Shown here: in pieces, positions 24,485 to 33,080 of the stretch
How positions within the stretch are numbered: position 1 is the stretch's first letter
How the letters are laid out: each line of letters starts with the position of its first letter
Assembly: GCA_021825585.1 (NCBI GenBank)
Contig: JAKAGT010000008.1
Coordinates: forward strand, 1-64,000
Length of the DNA: 64,000 nucleotides
Reading direction: 5' to 3'
Origin: Bacteroidota bacterium
GTDB taxonomy: Bacteria; Bacteroidota; Ignavibacteria; Kryptoniales; JAKASW01
Notes under the pieces: generated by a model
Told to the model about the DNA's origin: nothing
The model's database searches: none
What the model saw: only the letters and a program-made list of their open reading frames with translations
Translations under genes and position numbers: made by a program

Positions 24485-25672
24485 TCATAGATGAAACTCC
24501 AGTCCACGCTGCAACTTTGGATCGCCGATGGGAACCATGTTGCTTCCCCTGGCCTTGTAGGCAAATACAGTAAGAATAATCCCGATAGACAGAGCCATGA
24601 AAGCAATCTCGGTGATGCCGAACACGGCATTCGCTGAATTGTAAACCGGCATTACCATCCAGTATATGTCGAGCGCGTGTGCGACAAGCAGCCAGATAGA
24701 AACAAACACCAGCCGCTTGGGGTCCATCTTGGCCGGCTTCGTTACCAGCAAAAAGAAAGGGATAAGAAACTCTCCCAGCGCAAGTATGATCGAGAGAACA
24801 GCCCAGCTGCCGTGAATTCTCGGAATCCAATACGCCGTCTCTTCCCTCAGGTTGCCGTACCACTGCAGCAAGAATTGGCTGAACCCGATATAGGCCCAGA
24901 AAATCACAAAGGCAAACAGGAATGCGCCGAGATTGTAGTAGTGATCGGGGGTCAGCTTGACCGGGAATCGGTCCTTCTCATTCAACAAGACAATGATGAG
25001 CGTGCCTAACGCCATTGAAGAGAGAACTGCTCCGGCGAACACGTAAACGGCGAATATCGTCGAAAACCAGCTTGGCGTGAGGCTCATGAGCCAGTCGACC
25101 GAGAAAATGGTGAGGGTAAGCGCAAACACGACAAGAAATCCAGCCGATGTCCTTATGTTCTTCCGCGTCAACCCCTGATCTTTGCTCGTGTCCTGAAGAT
25201 TGGAATTCCGGATAATAATGTGATAGTACAGCCACCAGATCAAAAGCACAGCGATCGTACGTATGATGAAGAAGGGGATGTTCAGGTAAGGTGCCTTCAC
25301 CAGCATGGACGGATCATCTTTGAAATAACTCGCATGAGTCCACTCAAATACCGTTCGCATTCTGAAAAGAAGAGGGAGCGCCAGGATTACGAGAAATGGA
25401 ATCACTCCGGCAATGAACTCAAACGGTCTCCTAAGGGCCGTGCTCCAGACGGCCGAACTCACGTACTCAACGCCAACCCAGAACAGTCCTCCTATTCCGA
25501 CAGTCGCGACGAATGTCAGCGTCATTATGAGTCCGAACGAGGCATGCTTCGGATTAAGGGCAAAGGAAAGGATCGTCAGAACAGCTCCGACGACAAGAAG
25601 CGTCCATCCAAGTCTGGCGTACGATCCGGGGAGCTTTCTAAGTTTGTCGAGAGAAACCTGCTGTGTGCTCAT
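24485..25672 (-). CDS. actF: Alternative complex III subunit ActF
   Basis: A 395-residue protein with ten predicted helices, the quinol-oxidising complex's membrane subunit F (related in fold to ActC/NrfD). Segments such as FSVDWLMSLTPSWFSTIFAVY and RIHGSWAVLSI are typical. I start at ATG 25672, which overlaps the TGA of the upstream ActDE gene. The longer frame to 25741 adds residues that overlap ActDE out of frame. Confidence 0.9.
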   Translation of the reverse strand: MSTQQVSLDKLRKLPGSYARLGWTLLVVGAVLTILSFALNPKHASFGLIMTLTFVATVGIGGLFWVGVEYVSSAVWSTALRRPFEFIAGVIPFLVILALPLLFRMRTVFEWTHASYFKDDPSMLVKAPYLNIPFFIIRTIAVLLIWWLYYHIIIRNSNLQDTSKDQGLTRKNIRTSAGFLVVFALTLTIFSVDWLMSLTPSWFSTIFAVYVFAGAVLSSMALGTLIIVLLNEKDRFPVKLTPDHYYNLGAFLFAFVIFWAYIGFSQFLLQWYGNLREETAYWIPRIHGSWAVLSIILALGEFLIPFFLLVTKPAKMDPKRLVFVSIWLLVAHALDIYWMVMPVYNSANAVFGITEIAFMALSIGIILTVFAYKARGSNMVPIGDPKLQRGLEFHL

Positions 25673-26838
25673 TTTGCTTCTGCTACCTCCCCTGGATTCT
25701 GAGCTTGTTGGAGAGCGCGTATGTACCAAATGATGGCCCACCGTTCGTCGCGCGGTATTTGGCGAGCATAAGAAGGCATAACCCCCTGGTATCCATTGGT
25801 TATGACTTCATAGTAAAGTCCGTCAGGTGCCGTCACCAGCGAATCTATGTGCAGGCTCGGCGGAACCGGAAACTGGCCCTGCAGCCTGCTGTCGGCATCG
25901 GCAAAATAACCGTGACACGGACTGCAATATGTATTGAAGTCGCGCTTACCGACTTCCATCACATGCTTCGTGGGTAAGAGAGGGTTCTGCATGTACTTTT
26001 CAGCGCCGGCCAAGTCGTTCGCATACCGGTACGGCATCTGCCCGCGTGCGACAGTGCCCTTCACCGGCGGTCTCATCGCAAACCCGTCAGGATAAAATGC
26101 GCTCTTGGTCTCAGGGAGAACTTTCGCCTGTACGTTAAGAGAGCTCCATGGACGAATCAGCAGCATCTGGTTGAGTCCAAGATATGTCGCGGCCGATGAT
26201 AACAAAGCCACGACTACAATTGCTGTGATGAACTTCGGGTCGAGCACAGTCTCTCCGAGAGTCAACTCTCTGGCTTCATAATAGACAAGCTCTACCTTTT
26301 CCGCGCCAAGATTCTCGAGAAACTCCTTCGTCTGTTTCTCATCGAATTTCTTATCCTTCGATTCGATCGCAATCCCGAACCCATCATCGGCAACTTTCTT
26401 CATGAATTCAGTTTCGTGAAGAGGATGGCTGTTCCTCGGAAGTCCGAGCCAGACTGCCAGCAAAGCCGTTACTGTTGAGACCGCGCCGAACAACACCGTC
26501 ATTTCGAAAGTGAGCGGGACGTAGGACGGCCAGGCAAACAGAGGCTTTCCTCCGATCACGAGAGGGTAGTCGACTGAATTTGTCCACCAGGCGAAGATGA
26601 CAAGAAGGGTCGCACCGGTCAGGCCCGCAACCAATGTCACCACGCCTATATAAGACCGCTTCAATTTCATCGCGGCGTCAAGCCCGTGAATCGGATAAGG
26701 ACTGTACGAGTCGTAATCCTTATACCCTTCTTTCACAACCGCTCGAGCAGCATTCAAGAGCTTCTCCGGGTTGTCGAATAAAGCCGTTATTCCATAGAGC
26801 CGTCTAATGCCGGACGACATATTTTCCTTTTCACTCAT
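25669..26838 (-). CDS. actD: Fused alternative complex III subunits ActD and ActE
   Basis: Residues 1 to about 180 form the DUF3341 ActD domain with two helices (RLYGITALFDNPEKLLNAA at the start, then two hydrophobic spans near 65-85 and 110-130). After a third hydrophobic stretch (about 210-230), residues 250-389 form a monohaem cytochrome c with CSPCH (C305-H309) and candidate axial Met354, corresponding to ActE. In the Rhodothermus-type operon these are two genes. No stop or frameshift separates them here. It overlaps ActC by 8 bases and ActF by 4. Confidence 0.88.
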   Translation of the reverse strand: MSEKENMSSGIRRLYGITALFDNPEKLLNAARAVVKEGYKDYDSYSPYPIHGLDAAMKLKRSYIGVVTLVAGLTGATLLVIFAWWTNSVDYPLVIGGKPLFAWPSYVPLTFEMTVLFGAVSTVTALLAVWLGLPRNSHPLHETEFMKKVADDGFGIAIESKDKKFDEKQTKEFLENLGAEKVELVYYEARELTLGETVLDPKFITAIVVVALLSSAATYLGLNQMLLIRPWSSLNVQAKVLPETKSAFYPDGFAMRPPVKGTVARGQMPYRYANDLAGAEKYMQNPLLPTKHVMEVGKRDFNTYCSPCHGYFADADSRLQGQFPVPPSLHIDSLVTAPDGLYYEVITNGYQGVMPSYARQIPRDERWAIIWYIRALQQAQNPGEVAEAK

Positions 26839-28225
26839 GTTCTACACCGATATGTGTGGGATGTGCGCTTTCGGCCACGCCTTTAACTTCAGACATTGAA
26901 ATAACCGGGAGTGAACGTGCAAACAGCAGGACGAGAGTGAAAAACAGCCCAAAACTTCCGATAAGGACACCGAAGTCGTAGATCGTTGGAACGTAGATGT
27001 GCCACGACGACGGCAGGAAATCTCTGTAGAGTGAAGTAACGATAATGATGTATCTCTCGAGCCACATGCCGACATTAATAAGCAGCGAGATCACGAACAA
27101 CACTGCGACATTTCGCCTGATCTTCTTGAACCAGAAAAGCTGCGGTATGAACACGTTGCAGGTGACCATTATCCAGAACCCAACCGCATAATGTCCGGTC
27201 GCCCGCATCAATACCAGGTACCAATCCACAGGATCGCCGCTGTACCATGCAATGAACGGCTCCATAAGGTACGCGTACGCGACCATCATGCTCACCAGCA
27301 GAGTGACCTTTGCCATCTTCTCCAGATGGTCCGTTGTAATAATGTATTCCAGATTAAATACCTTCCTTACAATGATCAGGCCTGTCATCACCATCCCGAA
27401 ACCGGAGAATATCGCTCCCGCGACGAAGTAAGGAGGAAATATTGTGGTGTGCCATCCGGGCAGTATTGATACGGCGAAGTCGAAGCTCACGATGCTGTGC
27501 ACTGAAAGAACAAGAGGCGTCGCCAGACCTGCGAGTATCACGTAGACTTTTTCGTATTGCTGCCAGTGCCTGTTGGAAAATCTCCAGCCCATACTCAGTA
27601 TCGAGTATACCTTTTTCTTGAACCAGTTTGTGGTTCTGTCGCGCATCGTCGCAAGATCCGGGATAAGCCCGATATACCAGAACATCAGCGACACGGTGAA
27701 GTAAGTGGAGACCGCGAACACATCCCAGATCAGAGGCGAGTTCCAGTTGATCCACACTCCGTGCTGCGTAGGAATCGGAAAGACAAATGCAGCGTACCAC
27801 GGCCTGCCGAGATGAATAAGCGGGAAAAGCCCCGCGCACATGACGGCAAATATCGTCATCGCCTCAGCGAACCTGGCAATTGCCGTTCTCCATCTCTGCC
27901 TGAACAGAAAGAGAACTGCGGAAATCAGTGTCCCTGCATGTCCTATTCCGATCCAGAAGACGAAGTTCGTTATGTCAAAGGCCCAACCGACCGGGATGTT
28001 GTTTCCCCACATCCCGATGCCATAGTACAACGTGTACCCCAGGGCAACGGCCCCGATGAGCAGCATTGTCAGCGTAACGCTCAGCGCCATGAAATATTTC
28101 TTGGAGGGGAACTTCTCCATTGGAGCGGCGATCGATTCGTCGATCTTCGACAGCGTCGGGTTCCCTTCCAAAAGGGGTGGAGCCTTCGTGTAATCGATTA
28201 CTTCCCCGTATGATCCCTCGGACAA
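26831..28225 (-). CDS. actC: Alternative complex III subunit ActC (NrfD/PsrC family)
   Basis: A 464-residue membrane subunit with ten helices, the quinol-binding NrfD-like protein of ACIII. Recognised segments include FWIGIGHAGTLISAVLFLFRQRWRTAI, HSIVSFDFAVSILPGWHTTIFPPYFVAGAIFSG (broken here into its GWHTTIFPPYFVAG core) and NVGMWLERYIII. It lies 18 bases after ActB and overlaps the fused ActDE gene by 8 bases. Confidence 0.93.
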   Translation of the reverse strand: MSEGSYGEVIDYTKAPPLLEGNPTLSKIDESIAAPMEKFPSKKYFMALSVTLTMLLIGAVALGYTLYYGIGMWGNNIPVGWAFDITNFVFWIGIGHAGTLISAVLFLFRQRWRTAIARFAEAMTIFAVMCAGLFPLIHLGRPWYAAFVFPIPTQHGVWINWNSPLIWDVFAVSTYFTVSLMFWYIGLIPDLATMRDRTTNWFKKKVYSILSMGWRFSNRHWQQYEKVYVILAGLATPLVLSVHSIVSFDFAVSILPGWHTTIFPPYFVAGAIFSGFGMVMTGLIIVRKVFNLEYIITTDHLEKMAKVTLLVSMMVAYAYLMEPFIAWYSGDPVDWYLVLMRATGHYAVGFWIMVTCNVFIPQLFWFKKIRRNVAVLFVISLLINVGMWLERYIIIVTSLYRDFLPSSWHIYVPTIYDFGVLIGSFGLFFTLVLLFARSLPVISMSEVKGVAESAHPTHIGVEHE

Positions 28226-28243
28226 GGTTCTCCTCCTATTGGT

Positions 28244-31200
28244 TTATACGTTTCTGAGCTTTGCGAGATAAGTAACGTTCGGCTTCGTATCAAGCTGCTC
28301 GAGCACATAATAACCGAGCGGGTGCTCTCGCAGCTTCGCCACTTCCGACTCTTTGTCGTTCACATTCCCGAATGTGATAGCCCTTGTCGGGCATGCTTCC
28401 TGGCAGGCAACAACCACGCCGCTTCCGGTGAATTCCTTCCCTTCCTGCAAAGCATCCTGCTTCGCCTGCACAAGCCGCTGTACGCAGAACGTGCACTTTT
28501 CCATCACACCGCGCGTCCGGACGGTAACTTCAGGATTGCTGACCATCGGCGCGGGTTGTTTCAGGTAATACTCGCCGTCGAAATGGTGCCTGTAGTTGAA
28601 GAAATTGAATCTTCTGACTTTGTACGGACAGTTGTTGGAACAGTAGCGCGTGCCGATGCATCGGTTATAGACCATCATGTTCAGGCCGTCCGGGCTGTGG
28701 GTGGTCGCCGCCACCGGACAGACGTTTTCGCATGGCGCGTCATCACATTGCTGGCAGAGCATCGGTTGAAGACTGATCCTCGGTTCGACGGGCGGGCCGG
28801 AGTAGTAACGGTCAATTCGTATCCACTGCATCTCGCGGCTGACCTTCACCTGATCCTTCCCTACGACGGGGATATTGTTCTCTACGTTGCACGAGATAAC
28901 GCAGGCGCTGCAACCTGTGCATTTGTTGAGGTCGATGGCCATACCCCATTTGATACCGTTATATTCGTAATTCTTATATATGGTGGTCGGCTCGTCTTCT
29001 TTCCTCTCCTGCTGGATGAAGTTCGGCTCCTTTCCGTATTCCTCTACGGTTCCTTCGCGGATTATCCCGCGGTTGAACTGCATGTTCTCGACGAGCTTGT
29101 TGTCCAGCGAATGGTGTTCCATGGTCGTGATGATCTCGAAAGTCCCATCCGCCCTGGAGACAGAGGCACTCGAATTGATCCACTGACTGAACGCACCGCC
29201 CGAAGTCTGCAGGATGTTCGCGTTGAAGCCCACATCAGATCCTACCGTGCCGGCATGCGTCCTTCCGTAACCGAGCTCGACCGCCACCACTTTCTCGGCC
29301 ATGCCCGGCTGGATCCAGACGGGAAGCTTCAGATTGTTCCCTTCCACCGTCACTTCGACAAGGTCGTTGTAATCCACATTCAACTCTTTTGCAGTGGCGG
29401 GGGCCAGCGCAGCATAGTTGTCCCAAACCACTTTGGTGACGGGATGGGGCAGTTCCTGAAGCCACCCGTTGTTTGCAAACCGGCCATCACCGAGGAAATA
29501 ACTCTCGGCGAGCGTGACCGTAAAACCCTTGGCCGCAGACGGTGCAACGGATGAAGTGAAAGCCGCGACATTGAATGAATCGAATCCTTCCGCCTGCTCA
29601 TTGAAGCTCACGACGCCGACATCCAGTCCGCTGAACCAGAACTCCTTGAATCCGACTGCGAGTCTTAATGGCGGGTACACTTCCTTTTCCCACCGGGCCA
29701 TCATGTAGTCGTGATACAAGGTGTCATGATAGGCACTTTCTGAGCCTGCCGCCCATGTGAGAAGAACGGCTTCCTTCTGCCTGTTAACATATAACGGGTA
29801 TATGACAGGCTGCTGAAGGCTGTAAAATCCCGTCCGCGTCTTGAAATCGTTCCATGATTCGAGATCATGGTTCGTGGGCAACACCCAATCGCTTGCCGCA
29901 CTCGTCTCGCTCTCCGTCTGCGAGAGTGTCACAACCGTCGGCACTTTCGCCAGGGCATCAGCGTAGCCGACGCTCTTGGGAAGATGGTACACCGGATTCG
30001 TACCTAAGTGGACTACCACGGCGACATTGCCGGAATTCATGCCTGCCACGAGTGTCTTCCATTCTTCCAGGGAGGAATACGGCAGAATCACTGCCTCGGA
30101 CTGGTCCTTCCTGTAAAGCGCTGTACTGCCCAGAACATCATTCAAAAGATTCACAGCAACATGCACCTGTTCGGGGAGTCTGTCACCGGCATATAAGATC
30201 GAGGCATTTTTGTACTTGGCCATGTATGAGATGATGCTGTCCATCGACTTCGGGTCAATTTCGCTTTCGGCGGCGAACTTTTCGATTGAATATCCCTGGA
30301 GCGCATCTATTATTCCCTTGTCGAGCGCATAACGCGACGTCTGGCGTTTCACCACAAACTCATTCAATAACGACATGACAAGGTCATACTGCAATTCTGG
30401 TCTCAGTCTGAGCCGTAAATCGGCGTTCATTCCTGTCAACGACATGCCCGATTCAAAAACGACAAGCCTGCTGAAATTCTTCAGATCTGCGTTATTCCGC
30501 GTCGCAGTGTACAGCCGTGCATTCTCGATAGTGTTCCCCTCATTGCCGAGGAAATCTGATTCGAGCGATAATATCAACTTCGCCTTGTCCCAGTCTATCA
30601 ACGGATAACTGCCGGCACCGTAGGATTTTGTCCAGGCGGACTGCCTGGTCAGGTCATCAAACAACTCGTATGAGTAGAGTTTCACAGTCTGATATTTCGC
30701 GGCGAGGTCGTCCAGGACTCTTTTCGCAGTCGGAGAATTCAGTGTATTCATCACTACTGCGATCTCTTTGCCTGCGGACGCAGCCTTGTTAAGCTCCTCG
30801 ATGATTGCAGTGTCGGCAGCCTGCCATGAGACGCTGCTAAATCCCGATCCATCTTTCTTCATCGGTTCGCGGAGTCTCTCAGGATCGTAGAGGTTGAGAA
30901 TCGAACCCTGTCCACGGGCGCAAGCCTTGCCTTTACTGACGGGATGTTCATCGTTACCGTTGATCTTGATGGGCCGTCCTTCTCTCGTCTTCACAAGAAT
31001 TCCGCATGCGTGCTTGCACCCCGAGCAGGTGGACGCGTAGTAATCGGGAATTCCGGGGATCACGCCGACGGGCTCTTTGTTGTACGGAATCACCTCTCCC
31101 TTGCTCTGATAAAGCGAGCAGCCAGAAGCGGCAAATGATGCGGACGCCGCAAGAAGCGCAAGAAATTTCCTCCGCGACATGTCGGTGAGATTTGAGAGCT

Positions 31201-31366
31201 TGAAATCGTCGACGACTCCCTCCATAAACTCGTGGGCTTTTGCCTCGATCGCGGACGGGTCGTTGTAAAATTGCCTGAGGCTCTTCCAGTAGTGTTGCCC
31301 CTTCATCTCCGTCGGCTGGATAACGGGTAATTCTTTATGGAGATGTTCCTTGTCGGAGTCAGCCAT
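28244..31366 (-). CDS. actB: Alternative complex III subunit ActB (molybdopterin-like and iron-sulfur fusion)
   Basis: A 1040-residue protein of the complex iron-sulfur molybdoenzyme superfamily. A Tat motif (SRRKFLALL) occurs near residue 65, ahead of a Gly-Cys that may be lipidated. The B1 part carries CSGCKHACGILV and a domain related to molybdopterin oxidoreductases; ActB is known not to bind the cofactor. The C-terminal B2 part has four ferredoxin-like clusters: CTGCSACVISC, CQQCDDAPCENVCP, CIGTRYCSNNCP and CTFCVQRL with CQEACP. It starts 8 bases inside the end of the small upstream gene. Confidence 0.95.
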   Translation of the reverse strand: MADSDKEHLHKELPVIQPTEMKGQHYWKSLRQFYNDPSAIEAKAHEFMEGVVDDFKLSNLTDMSRRKFLALLAASASFAASGCSLYQSKGEVIPYNKEPVGVIPGIPDYYASTCSGCKHACGILVKTREGRPIKINGNDEHPVSKGKACARGQGSILNLYDPERLREPMKKDGSGFSSVSWQAADTAIIEELNKAASAGKEIAVVMNTLNSPTAKRVLDDLAAKYQTVKLYSYELFDDLTRQSAWTKSYGAGSYPLIDWDKAKLILSLESDFLGNEGNTIENARLYTATRNNADLKNFSRLVVFESGMSLTGMNADLRLRLRPELQYDLVMSLLNEFVVKRQTSRYALDKGIIDALQGYSIEKFAAESEIDPKSMDSIISYMAKYKNASILYAGDRLPEQVHVAVNLLNDVLGSTALYRKDQSEAVILPYSSLEEWKTLVAGMNSGNVAVVVHLGTNPVYHLPKSVGYADALAKVPTVVTLSQTESETSAASDWVLPTNHDLESWNDFKTRTGFYSLQQPVIYPLYVNRQKEAVLLTWAAGSESAYHDTLYHDYMMARWEKEVYPPLRLAVGFKEFWFSGLDVGVVSFNEQAEGFDSFNVAAFTSSVAPSAAKGFTVTLAESYFLGDGRFANNGWLQELPHPVTKVVWDNYAALAPATAKELNVDYNDLVEVTVEGNNLKLPVWIQPGMAEKVVAVELGYGRTHAGTVGSDVGFNANILQTSGGAFSQWINSSASVSRADGTFEIITTMEHHSLDNKLVENMQFNRGIIREGTVEEYGKEPNFIQQERKEDEPTTIYKNYEYNGIKWGMAIDLNKCTGCSACVISCNVENNIPVVGKDQVKVSREMQWIRIDRYYSGPPVEPRISLQPMLCQQCDDAPCENVCPVAATTHSPDGLNMMVYNRCIGTRYCSNNCPYKVRRFNFFNYRHHFDGEYYLKQPAPMVSNPEVTVRTRGVMEKCTFCVQRLVQAKQDALQEGKEFTGSGVVVACQEACPTRAITFGNVNDKESEVAKLREHPLGYYVLEQLDTKPNVTYLAKLRNV

Positions 31367-31625
31367 TTCTGCTCACCTTCCTTGTGCGTTTGACTGCCAT
31401 ACTATTAATGATCACCTGCGCCTTCCCAGATCTGCCCTTCTGTTTTCTCACAAGTCGTTTCGATATAGACTTAAAAGGCATCGCACTCACTGCAATGGCT
31501 CCGACGATACCTATTCCCATCCACCCAAGGACTTTTCTCCTCTCTGCGCCGGAGGTCGAAACCGGGGTTTCCACGCCCTGATTTCCGGGCTTCCGCTTCT
31601 GACTCCTGATCTCTTCCTTCTTCAT
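31359..31625 (-). CDS. Small single-helix protein between ActA and ActB, unknown function
   Basis: An 88-residue protein with a very basic N-terminus, an ERRKVLGWMGIG segment leading into one hydrophobic helix, and a Lys/Arg-rich C-terminus. The double arginine before the helix resembles a Tat or anchor signal. I start at ATG 31625 (GGAG about 10 bases upstream); the frame is open to 31682. Its 3' end overlaps actB by 8 bases, so translation is coupled with the complex. It might be an ACIII-specific accessory or assembly subunit. I know of no described Act subunit with this form. Confidence 0.6.
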   Translation of the reverse strand: MKKEEIRSQKRKPGNQGVETPVSTSGAERRKVLGWMGIGIVGAIAVSAMPFKSISKRLVRKQKGRSGKAQVIINSMAVKRTRKVSRNG

Positions 31626-31662
31626 GCTGCTATCGCTCCACTGCTCAAATGATTCAAGATTC

Positions 31663-32232
31663 TTACCTGTGGCAGGCCACACAATAAGTCGGCCCCGGCT
31701 TAATGTTCGGAATATACGAGAGACGCGTCCGCGCGTTCTTGTGACAATCGAGGCAGGCCGACATCGTGAAGGACGACACCTGCTTCACCACCGACATATC
31801 CTGAACGTCTCCGTGGCAGCTCTGACACTTGATTCCTGCATTGACGTGAAAGCTGTGACTGAAGTAAACGTAATCCGGAAGTCTGTGGACACGTTTCCAC
31901 GGTATCGGTTTGTTCTCATCGTAATACCTGGTGAGCTTAATAATGAAAGGAGAAGTTTTCATCGCGTACTTGTGGCAGTTCATGCAGGTGCTTGCCGGGG
32001 GTATGACTGCATATCTCGACCTGTACACGCCTATATGGCAATAGGCACAATCGATCTTCATTGTGCCAGCATGTAGCTTATGTGAAAACGGGATTGGTTG
32101 CTCCGGGGCATATCCGATTCCTTCTCTGGCTGGCCTGGTAACAAAATAAGTAACTGTAATGGATGCCAGCGCGACGAAGATAAGAATTGGAAGGCGAACC
32201 CGAAGCGTGTATTCCAGAAGGGTTCTGTTCAT
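31663..32232 (-). CDS. actA: Alternative complex III subunit ActA, pentahaem cytochrome c
   Basis: First gene of the respiratory block. One N-terminal helix (about residues 12-30) anchors a periplasmic domain with five CxxCH motifs: CAYCH, CMNCH, CQSCH, CLDCH and CVACH, the last at the very C-terminus. Histidines in FSHKLH and FSHSFH are probable distal ligands. This is the expected haem count and length of ActA. A GAGG ribosome site lies just before ATG. Confidence 0.95.
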   Translation of the reverse strand: MNRTLLEYTLRVRLPILIFVALASITVTYFVTRPAREGIGYAPEQPIPFSHKLHAGTMKIDCAYCHIGVYRSRYAVIPPASTCMNCHKYAMKTSPFIIKLTRYYDENKPIPWKRVHRLPDYVYFSHSFHVNAGIKCQSCHGDVQDMSVVKQVSSFTMSACLDCHKNARTRLSYIPNIKPGPTYCVACHR

Positions 32233-32591
32233 TTCGCCTCACTTACGGAAAGTGTTTTCGAACTTGAAGAGTGGAAAAGTACCTCGCAGAATAAAATGTG
32301 GCTTCGCGAAGCAACAGACCGAACCAAGAAAATCAAAAGCTGCTCCAGATATGTTAGGATATTCTATTACTACCAAACGCCGTTGTCCTTTGCGGGCATC
32401 ACGCCAAACAACGAATCAGCGAGCTTGGATAGAAAACTACTTAAGTATGCTTTTGTTCAGATTGAAATAGTGTTGCGTTACTCTTCAACCATCGTCCTCT
32501 TTATCGACCGAAAAGACAGATCAAAGACCTACGAACTATTAAATACTTAACGGGATAAAAAGTTCCCCAGAGAGGAGATTTTTTTTCTTTC
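32233..32591. promoter_or_regulatory. Intergenic region upstream of the ACIII/oxidase operon
   Basis: About 360 bases between actA and the biotin carrier gene, both on the minus strand. It must hold the start of the respiratory transcript, since all genes from actA to the end cytochrome are closely packed. I cannot fix a promoter by eye. Open frames on the plus strand overlap actA and look like chance frames. Confidence 0.4.
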
Positions 32592-33080
32592 CTAGCGCAG
32601 AACCACGAGTGTCTGGTCCTTCTCGACGACGTCCCCGCTTCTCACCAGGATGTCACCGATTTCAGCATCCTGCGTCGTCCTAATCTCGTTTTCCATTTTC
32701 ATGGCTTCTAGTATCGCGAGAGTCGATCCTCGCTTCACCGTATCTCCCTTATTGACAAGGACTTTCACCACCAGACCGGGCATCGGTGCCTTTATTTCAG
32801 AATGACTGCGGTGAGCGGACTGTTCGGATTGGAATCCTCTTAAGAGTAAATCCCGGTTGCTGAGCACCCTCACGGTCGTCTTGCCGCCGGCCGCGGAGAT
32901 CATTATTCCGTCGGGTGTATCGGAATAAACGATCTCCCTCATCTCGCTTCCCACTCTGACCAACAGCCGTCCGCTGCCTGCCTCCAGGATTTCAAAATTC
33001 AGTTCGCCGCCATCATAGGACAAGCCCCCGTTCTGAACGTTGAATCTGATAAGCTCCCTTCCAATCTCGATCGCCGGCAT
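32592..33080 (-). CDS. Biotin carboxyl carrier protein of an acyl-CoA carboxylase
   Basis: A 162-residue protein ending in a biotinyl domain: the biotin-accepting Lys128 lies in EAMKMEN, preceded by APMPGLV. The first 90 residues resemble the linker region found between biotin carboxylase and carrier domains in fused acyl-CoA carboxylase alpha chains. Here the two are separate genes overlapping by one base, so the carrier works with the adjacent carboxylase. No carboxyltransferase gene is in the window. Confidence 0.88.
   Translation of the reverse strand: MPAIEIGRELIRFNVQNGGLSYDGGELNFEILEAGSGRLLVRVGSEMREIVYSDTPDGIMISAAGGKTTVRVLSNRDLLLRGFQSEQSAHRSHSEIKAPMPGLVVKVLVNKGDTVKRGSTLAILEAMKMENEIRTTQDAEIGDILVRSGDVVEKDQTLVVLR

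Noticed and set aside
28322..29554. 410-residue open frame antisense to actB
   Set aside because: It is a shadow of a strongly conserved gene; its composition is His/Arg/Val-rich with no motif.
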